A DNA stretch of 45,456 bases from Promethearchaeota archaeon. GTDB lineage: Archaea; Asgardarchaeota; Lokiarchaeia; Sigyniarchaeales; SOKP01. The position numbers were made by a program, and so were the translations under genes. How positions within the stretch are numbered: the stretch's first letter is position 1; every line of letters starts with the position of its first letter. Of this stretch, positions 40,666 through 45,456 are shown one piece after another. The stretch is from the NCBI GenBank assembly GCA_011364975.1, contig RDOE01000020.1:1-45456 (forward strand), written 5' to 3'. The notes beneath the pieces are model-generated. The model was not told the origin of the DNA. It made no database searches and saw only the letters and a program-made list of their open reading frames with translations.

Positions 40666-41319
40666 ATTAATAAAAGGGATTTAATCTCACTTATTCAAAA
40701 CACCGATGCCTTCTCATCTCCAAAAGTTAATTTAGAGCAATATTGTATCGATGCTGAAAGTGCGGTGGATATATTATATTTTGCAGGGGTTGAATTCAAT
40801 GATATTGAGAATAGACTAGTGATTGATCTTGGTGCAGGAACTGGAAGATTATCAATTGCTTCCGCTTTTCTAAAAGCAAGATATATCTTGAGTATTGATA
40901 TCGATTTAGATGCAATTAATATCTTAAAAAGAAATATCAATAGATTAGATCTAGATCATCTTATCTTTCCAATATGTGCTGATATTAAAAACTTTAATAT
41001 CTCAGATTTCTTATTTTCTCAAAATATGCATATTACAACGATAATGAATCCGCCTTTCGGAGTTCAAAGAAAAGCTGCTGATAGAAAGTTTTTACAAACT
41101 GCCTTTTCTTTTTCTAACGTGGTATATTCCATACATTTAGCCAATGAGGGTGTTCAAAAATTTATATCACGTTATTCTAATAAATTTAATTGGAAAGTCA
41201 ATTACATTTTTCCTTATCAATTAATTTTAGAAAAATCTTATGATTTTCATAAGCAAAAAAAAAAACTTATAGATGTAGATATATATAGATTTGAAAGAAG
41301 AAAAATAACTGCCTATTAA
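40666..41319 (+). CDS. METTL5-like N6-adenine RNA methyltransferase, no canonical start
   Basis: About 217 residues. FSSPKVNLEQYCIDAESAVD near residue 19 is the N-terminal signature of the METTL5-like family, VIDLGAGTGRLSIASAFL is the SAM-binding motif, and IMNPPFGVQRKAADRKFL carries the NPPF catalytic motif of N6-adenine methyltransferases. The eukaryotic relative modifies 18S rRNA with TRMT112. The first canonical codon in frame is GTG 40765, which would cut off the PKVxLEQY signature, so the true start is upstream. TAG 40654-40656 closes the frame, and ATT 40666 with GGCGAT four bases before it, or ATA 40660, are the only plausible initiators. Confidence 0.85.
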   Translation: MNKRDLISLIQNTDAFSSPKVNLEQYCIDAESAVDILYFAGVEFNDIENRLVIDLGAGTGRLSIASAFLKARYILSIDIDLDAINILKRNINRLDLDHLIFPICADIKNFNISDFLFSQNMHITTIMNPPFGVQRKAADRKFLQTAFSFSNVVYSIHLANEGVQKFISRYSNKFNWKVNYIFPYQLILEKSYDFHKQKKKLIDVDIYRFERRKITAY

Positions 41320-41322
41320 TTA

Positions 41323-42630
41323 TTATTGATACTTTTTCCAAGAATTTAATTTATCTGGGTAATGACTATTTGGCCTTAAAAACTCTTCAATGCGTAAAAG
41401 CTGATTATATTTACAGGTTCTATCACTCCTACAAGTAGCACCACTCTTTATCTGCCCAGTACATAGTCCTACGGATAAATCAGCAATAAAAGTATCCTCT
41501 GTTTCTCCTGAACGATGTGAAACCATCACATTATAATTGTTTTTAAAAGCCAATTTACATGCATCAATTGCTTCTGACAAACTGCCGATTTGATTCACTT
41601 TTAATAACAATGCATTTCCAGCATTTTCTTTTATAGCTTTTTCAAGGATTTTCATATTGGTAACAGTAATATCATCATCTACTATCTGAACTTCATTTTT
41701 AATCTTCTGAGTAAGTTCTTTAAAACTTTCAAATGCTTGTTGCTCAAAAGGATCTTCAATTGATTTAATAAATGAATATTTTTTACATAAATCAAGGTAA
41801 TAATCTAACAGTTCTCCGGCATTGAAAACCTTATCGTCAATGTAATAATTACCATCTTTAAAGAATTCACTTGCAGCAGCATCCATACCTAAATAAAAAT
41901 CATGATTCATTGAGAATCCTGCTTCTTCAATACCCTTAACAATAACATCTAACGCTTCTGTAGTGAAACTTAAATTAGGTGCGAAACCTCCTTCATCTCC
42001 TACATTCACAGCAGTCTTTCCATAATTTTTTAATAAAATCTTTTTAAGCGTTTGATATACTTCTGCCACATTTTTTATGGCATCTGAAAATGAAGTAGCC
42101 CCTATTGGAAGAACCATAAATTCTTGAATTGCTAAGTTATTTCCAGCATGTTCTCCTCCATTAAGTATATTACAGCAAGGTAAAGGCATTAAATAATCTT
42201 TTCTTGATGTATCATGGGAAAGTTCGTAAATATGTTTAAATAATGGATGCTCTAATAAAATCGATGCCAATTTAGCGACTGCTAATGATACTGAAAGAAT
42301 AGCATTTGCTCCTAAATTCTTTTTATTATTTGAGCCATCAATTGAAATCATTTCATTATCTATTTTTCGCTGTTCTCGAACGTCAAAACCTATTAACTTT
42401 TTAGCTATAATGTTATTAACGTTAGAAACAGCTTTAGTAACATGTTTTCCAAGGAAATCTTTCCCTCCGTCTCTTAATTCCAGAGCCTCCAATAGACCAG
42501 TTGATGCTCCTGAAGGTACAGATGCTCTAGCAAATATTTTTCCGGAAAATACATCCGTTTCTACAGTAGGATTCCCACGAGAATCTAGAATCCACCGTGA
42601 ATGTATTTTTGTGATTTTAAAATCTGTCAT
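41323..42630 (-). CDS. eno: Enolase (phosphopyruvate hydratase)
   Basis: 435 residues. ILDSRGNPTVETDVF opens the N-terminal domain, VPSGASTGLLEALELRDG carries the mobile Ser loop, and GDEGGFAPNL is intact. The Mg2+ ligands (one in YLGMDAAASEF, SIEDPFEQ and IVDDDITVTN), LLKVNQIGSLSEA with the catalytic Lys, and VSHRSGETEDTFIADLSVGL are present. It interconverts 2-phosphoglycerate and PEP in glycolysis/gluconeogenesis. It is nearly adjacent to, and convergent with, the methyltransferase (three bases apart), and divergent from rfcS. Confidence 0.97.
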   Translation of the reverse strand: MTDFKITKIHSRWILDSRGNPTVETDVFSGKIFARASVPSGASTGLLEALELRDGGKDFLGKHVTKAVSNVNNIIAKKLIGFDVREQRKIDNEMISIDGSNNKKNLGANAILSVSLAVAKLASILLEHPLFKHIYELSHDTSRKDYLMPLPCCNILNGGEHAGNNLAIQEFMVLPIGATSFSDAIKNVAEVYQTLKKILLKNYGKTAVNVGDEGGFAPNLSFTTEALDVIVKGIEEAGFSMNHDFYLGMDAAASEFFKDGNYYIDDKVFNAGELLDYYLDLCKKYSFIKSIEDPFEQQAFESFKELTQKIKNEVQIVDDDITVTNMKILEKAIKENAGNALLLKVNQIGSLSEAIDACKLAFKNNYNVMVSHRSGETEDTFIADLSVGLCTGQIKSGATCRSDRTCKYNQLLRIEEFLRPNSHYPDKLNSWKKYQ

Positions 42631-42746
42631 AATTTTATTTTCCCAATTTTATTAATCTAATAAGTTAATAATGAATAAAGAAATTTTAATTCTTAATAGT
42701 ATTTCTTTATATTATACTAACCCTTTAAAATAGGTTAATCATAAAA

Positions 42747-43718
42747 ATGTCAATCGATAATAGACCTTGGGTAGAAAAATACAGACCTCGTGACTTAGAT
42801 GAAATTGTAAATCAAAAGGGAATAATAAAGCGTTTAAAGCAATTTATTAAAGATAAGTCTATGCCTCATCTGATTTTTGCAGGTCCCGCAGGGACAGGAA
42901 AAACAACATCTGCTTTAGCAATAGTGAGAGAGCTTTATGGGAGGCAAATGGCAGTTAATACCACCTATTTAGAATTAAATGCTAGCGATGCAAGAGGCAT
43001 TGATGTTATACGTACCTATATCAAGGATTTTGCAAAAGCAAGACCCCCAGTGGACATTCCATTCAAAATATTGATATTAGATGAAGCTGATAATATGACC
43101 TCTCCAGCACAACAAGCTCTAAGAAGAACAATGGAAAATTATACTAAAAATTGTCGAATGATCTTAATTTGCAATTACTCTAATAAAATTATTCCTCCAA
43201 TCCAATCTAGATGTGTGGTATTCCGATTCTCATCTTTAAATAACGAAGACATAAAAGAACGCGTTAAATTTATAGCTAAAGAAGAAAATATTACTATCTC
43301 TCCCGACGGTTTAAACGCTTTAGTAGAGGTATCTAAGGGAGATTGTAGAAGAGCTATTAATTATTTACAATCTTGTGGTACTATTTCAAAAAAAATAGAT
43401 CAAGAACTTATTTTCCGGGTTGCAGGTGAAGTACCACCTGATAAAATTAAAGAAATTCTCAATACTGCTTTAGAAGGACAACTTAATTTCTCTTTAAAGT
43501 TATTGGAAGATACTGTAAAGGATTATGGATTAGCGGGTATTAACATCATAAAGAATATTCATCGAGAAATTTATGATTTAAACATATCAGAATATTTAAA
43601 AATTGAACTTTCCAAATTGTTAGCCGAATTTGAATATAGATTAAGTCAAGGTGGCACTGAAGAGATTCAACTTCAAGCTTTGCTAGCTAATATTGTTATG
43701 TTGCATGATACTAAATAA
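42747..43718 (+). CDS. rfcS: Replication factor C small subunit
   Basis: 323 residues. RPWVEKYRPRDLDEIVNQK is the family opening, followed by Walker A AGPAGTGKTT (about residue 45), Walker B ILILDEADNMT, the arginine-finger SRCVVFRF region, and the C-terminal collar domain. It is an AAA+ clamp loader that opens the PCNA ring encoded at 24469. No large subunit is next to it. Its 3' end overlaps the convergent truA gene by 36 bases. Confidence 0.96.
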   Translation: MSIDNRPWVEKYRPRDLDEIVNQKGIIKRLKQFIKDKSMPHLIFAGPAGTGKTTSALAIVRELYGRQMAVNTTYLELNASDARGIDVIRTYIKDFAKARPPVDIPFKILILDEADNMTSPAQQALRRTMENYTKNCRMILICNYSNKIIPPIQSRCVVFRFSSLNNEDIKERVKFIAKEENITISPDGLNALVEVSKGDCRRAINYLQSCGTISKKIDQELIFRVAGEVPPDKIKEILNTALEGQLNFSLKLLEDTVKDYGLAGINIIKNIHREIYDLNISEYLKIELSKLLAEFEYRLSQGGTEEIQLQALLANIVMLHDTK

Positions 43719-44528
43719 TTTGTTTTTATAGCTATACTTAATTTCTTGTTCTAAAAAAAACGCATTCATCCGCTCAATTGATTTTGTATCATTTATAAAT
43801 CTGATAGTCTCATCATATTTGACATCCCATAATATCAGCCCTCGAGGATCGGCTGGTTGGTAAGAAACGGTAATACTAGGATTAAACAAATTTAAATACT
43901 CAGCATAATCGATTTTTCCCCTACCCATTTCTAATATAATTGCTATCATCCTACGAATTTGCTGGCGCAAAAAAGCTCGACTTTTAAAATCAAATATAAT
44001 AAAGTTATTTTCTTTCCTTAATGATGCGAGAAGAATATCTCTAACTGTTTTAACCTCTTCTTTACCTTTCTTATAAAAATTTGTAAAGTCATGCCTACCT
44101 TCTAGTTCTCTACATGCTTTTTTCATCAACTTAAAATTCAATTTCTCATCTTTATAAGATCCCCCTTTCCTTATAGGGAGAAAATATTTGTAATGCCGAT
44201 ATATGGCATTATATCGTGAAAGGAAATCATTTTGTACTAAAGCATGAGCCCATAATCCAATTTCTCTTGGTAATGCTGAATTAATCTCCATAAGGATAGG
44301 CTTTTTTAAACTTACAAATGATAATGCTGCCCCTCGAGCAGAAACAAATCGATCTGTTCTACTAGCCACTTCAAACTTAGAACTTTCAGCATCCTTTATA
44401 TAATTCTTATTAATTAAAGTGTCAATTAAACACTCTTCAATGGTTATATTAACCTTTTGTCGTTGAGAGCCAAAGAATTGCTTAGAAGCGATATAATAAA
44501 GCTTAAAGAGATATTTCTTTGCGTACAT
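43683..44528 (-). CDS. truA: tRNA pseudouridine synthase TruA
   Basis: About 281 residues. The TruA catalytic segment ASRTDRFVSARGAALSF carries the nucleophilic Asp (residue 59), followed by LPREIGLWAHALVQNDFLSR, YRHYKYFL, GRHDFTNFYKKGKEE and FLRQQIRRMIAIILEMGRGK. It modifies U38-40 in the anticodon stem-loop. The start is ATG 44526-44528; a GTG at 44541-44543 would add five residues. The end overlaps rfcS tail to tail. Confidence 0.94.
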   Translation of the reverse strand: MYAKKYLFKLYYIASKQFFGSQRQKVNITIEECLIDTLINKNYIKDAESSKFEVASRTDRFVSARGAALSFVSLKKPILMEINSALPREIGLWAHALVQNDFLSRYNAIYRHYKYFLPIRKGGSYKDEKLNFKLMKKACRELEGRHDFTNFYKKGKEEVKTVRDILLASLRKENNFIIFDFKSRAFLRQQIRRMIAIILEMGRGKIDYAEYLNLFNPSITVSYQPADPRGLILWDVKYDETIRFINDTKSIERMNAFFLEQEIKYSYKNKLFSIMQHNNIS

Positions 44529-44721
44529 GCTTTTAAATTGCACCGTATTTAATTTTCGAATTTAATAATATTTTTGACAATCTAATAATATTAATTAATG
44601 TCGTGTTATAATATTAAGACCAAATAAAATCCCAAAAAATAATATTTTAATGAAAAGAAGTTTTTTATATTGCAAATTTCATAAGAAAAATTAAGATTTT
44701 TAAAAAATCTGAAGATAAAAA

Positions 44722-45456
44722 ATGTCAAAGATTTACTCCTCATTAAGAGACCTACGTGATCGAATAAGAGCGTCTATTACGGTTAAAACCAAAAATGTTT
44801 TATTCTTTACAGCATTGTTTTTAGTCATTTTTTTGGCAATTGTGATAAGAATTAGCCCAATTATTGAAGGTAACCTATTAATCAAAGCATTTGATCCTTG
44901 GATACAATATTATAATGCGGAATATTTATCTACGCATACCATTTTCGAATATTTCAATTGGCATGATATAAAAAGCTGGTTTCCAGAAGGGTATACTCGT
45001 GGAGGTTTACGACCGGGGCTTACATTCACGGTAGTAATAATATATTACATTATCAATTCTTTTGGAATTCCCGTGTCCCTTTATTCTATATGCTTTTTCT
45101 TTCCTGCATTCATGGGGGGAGCTTCTGTTTATGCGGCGTATTTAGTTGGAAAAGAAGCTTTAGATCGAAAATGTGGATTATTCGCGGCTTTTTTCTTAGC
45201 TTTAAACACAGGCTTTATGCAAAGGACTACTGCAGGATTCTTTGATAATGAAACTATCGGAGTTTTTGCAACGTTAATGACTTTCTATTTCTTTTTAAAA
45301 ACACTAAGAACGGGTAAAATTACACATTCCGTTCTAGGAGGGGTGTTCTTAGGATATCTATCACTTAGTTGGGGTGGATTTAATTTCGTCTACCTCATTT
45401 TACCCTTGGTTTGTGTAATTTTAATTATTGGAAAGAAATATAATCCAAATATAATG
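44722..45456 (+). CDS. aglB: Oligosaccharyltransferase STT3/AglB, N-terminal 245 residues (runs off the window)
   Basis: The visible part has a short basic cytoplasmic tail, then membrane helix FFTALFLVIFLAIVIRI. The first acidic motif KAFDPWIQYYNAEYL (Asp near 58) and the second, TTAGFFDNETIGVFA (Asp-Asn-Glu from residue 175), bind the divalent metal and acceptor in this GT66 family. At least five more membrane helices follow. It transfers lipid-linked glycan to Asn in secreted proteins such as the S-layer. The C-terminal WWDYG domain lies beyond the window. Confidence 0.93.
   Translation, partial: MSKIYSSLRDLRDRIRASITVKTKNVLFFTALFLVIFLAIVIRISPIIEGNLLIKAFDPWIQYYNAEYLSTHTIFEYFNWHDIKSWFPEGYTRGGLRPGLTFTVVIIYYIINSFGIPVSLYSICFFFPAFMGGASVYAAYLVGKEALDRKCGLFAAFFLALNTGFMQRTTAGFFDNETIGVFATLMTFYFFLKTLRTGKITHSVLGGVFLGYLSLSWGGFNFVYLILPLVCVILIIGKKYNPNIM

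Noticed and set aside
1..45456. tRNA or rRNA genes, CRISPR arrays, insertion sequences
   Set aside because: I looked through the intergenic gaps for cloverleaf arms, regularly spaced repeats and transposase motifs and found none I could support.

Overview
The window is AT-rich archaeal DNA, most likely from an Asgard archaeon (Lokiarchaeia-like by overall character; I cannot fix the rank from sequence alone). The evidence is a dense set of archaeal information-processing genes: split RNA polymerase A'/A'', RpoL, TFS, PCNA, PriS/PriL, GINS, RFC, aIF2alpha, Nop10, S12, S7, L30e, L44e, S27e, Csl4 and EF-1A. Alongside these are two eukaryote-style small GTPases and an IleRS with the GPPFATGLPHYGH-type active site seen in eukaryotes.

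Layout. 1-6911: a partial unknown gene, a Ras/Rab-like GTPase, a ketol-acid reductoisomerase-like protein, a DMT permease and two tandem NDP-forming acyl-CoA synthetase paralogues. The second paralogue is joined, probably by a one-base deletion, to a membrane zinc-ribbon protein. 7101-13351: the rpoA1-rpoA2-rpl30e-nusA-rps12-rps7 string, without rpoH/rpoB upstream or tuf downstream. 13456-18854: a tandem GNAT protein, a membrane acyltransferase, an unusual winged-helix/ATP-cone/NrdD-like protein, and PyrB. 19013-19514: L44e-S27e. 19754-23386: a Ca2+-type P-type ATPase and a ferredoxin-nitroreductase. 23524-29626: a replication/translation block (TFS, OB-fold protein, PCNA, PriL, PriS, GINS, Nop10, aIF2alpha). 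29781-32041: two small unknown genes, one interrupted by three TAG codons, and an interrupted EF-1A gene. 32237-36982: IleRS and a 490-residue orphan, separated by nested inverted repeats. 37078-41319: a small basic protein, an Arf-like GTPase, the reverse-strand run Csl4, a 75-residue protein, RpoL, an RNase III-like protein and a DUF99 protein, and a METTL5-like methyltransferase. 41323-45456: enolase, RFC small subunit, TruA and the start of STT3/AglB.

The most striking observations are these. (1) The EF-1A gene is interrupted inside its P-loop by 32 nt that fold as a bulge-helix-bulge; cutting at the expected positions in the two 3-nt bulges restores the frame and GHIDHGKST exactly. (2) A 655-residue protein joins an ArsR-like winged helix and an ATP-cone to a class III ribonucleotide-reductase-like body with no glycyl-radical domain, which suggests a dNTP-sensing transcription regulator. 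GTTAA half-sites crowd its own start codon. (3) Four genes (S27e, IleRS, a METTL5-like methyltransferase and a small unknown) have no ATG/GTG/TTG at the position where homology says they begin; ATA or ATT sits there instead. All functional calls come from reading motifs by eye, with no database search.
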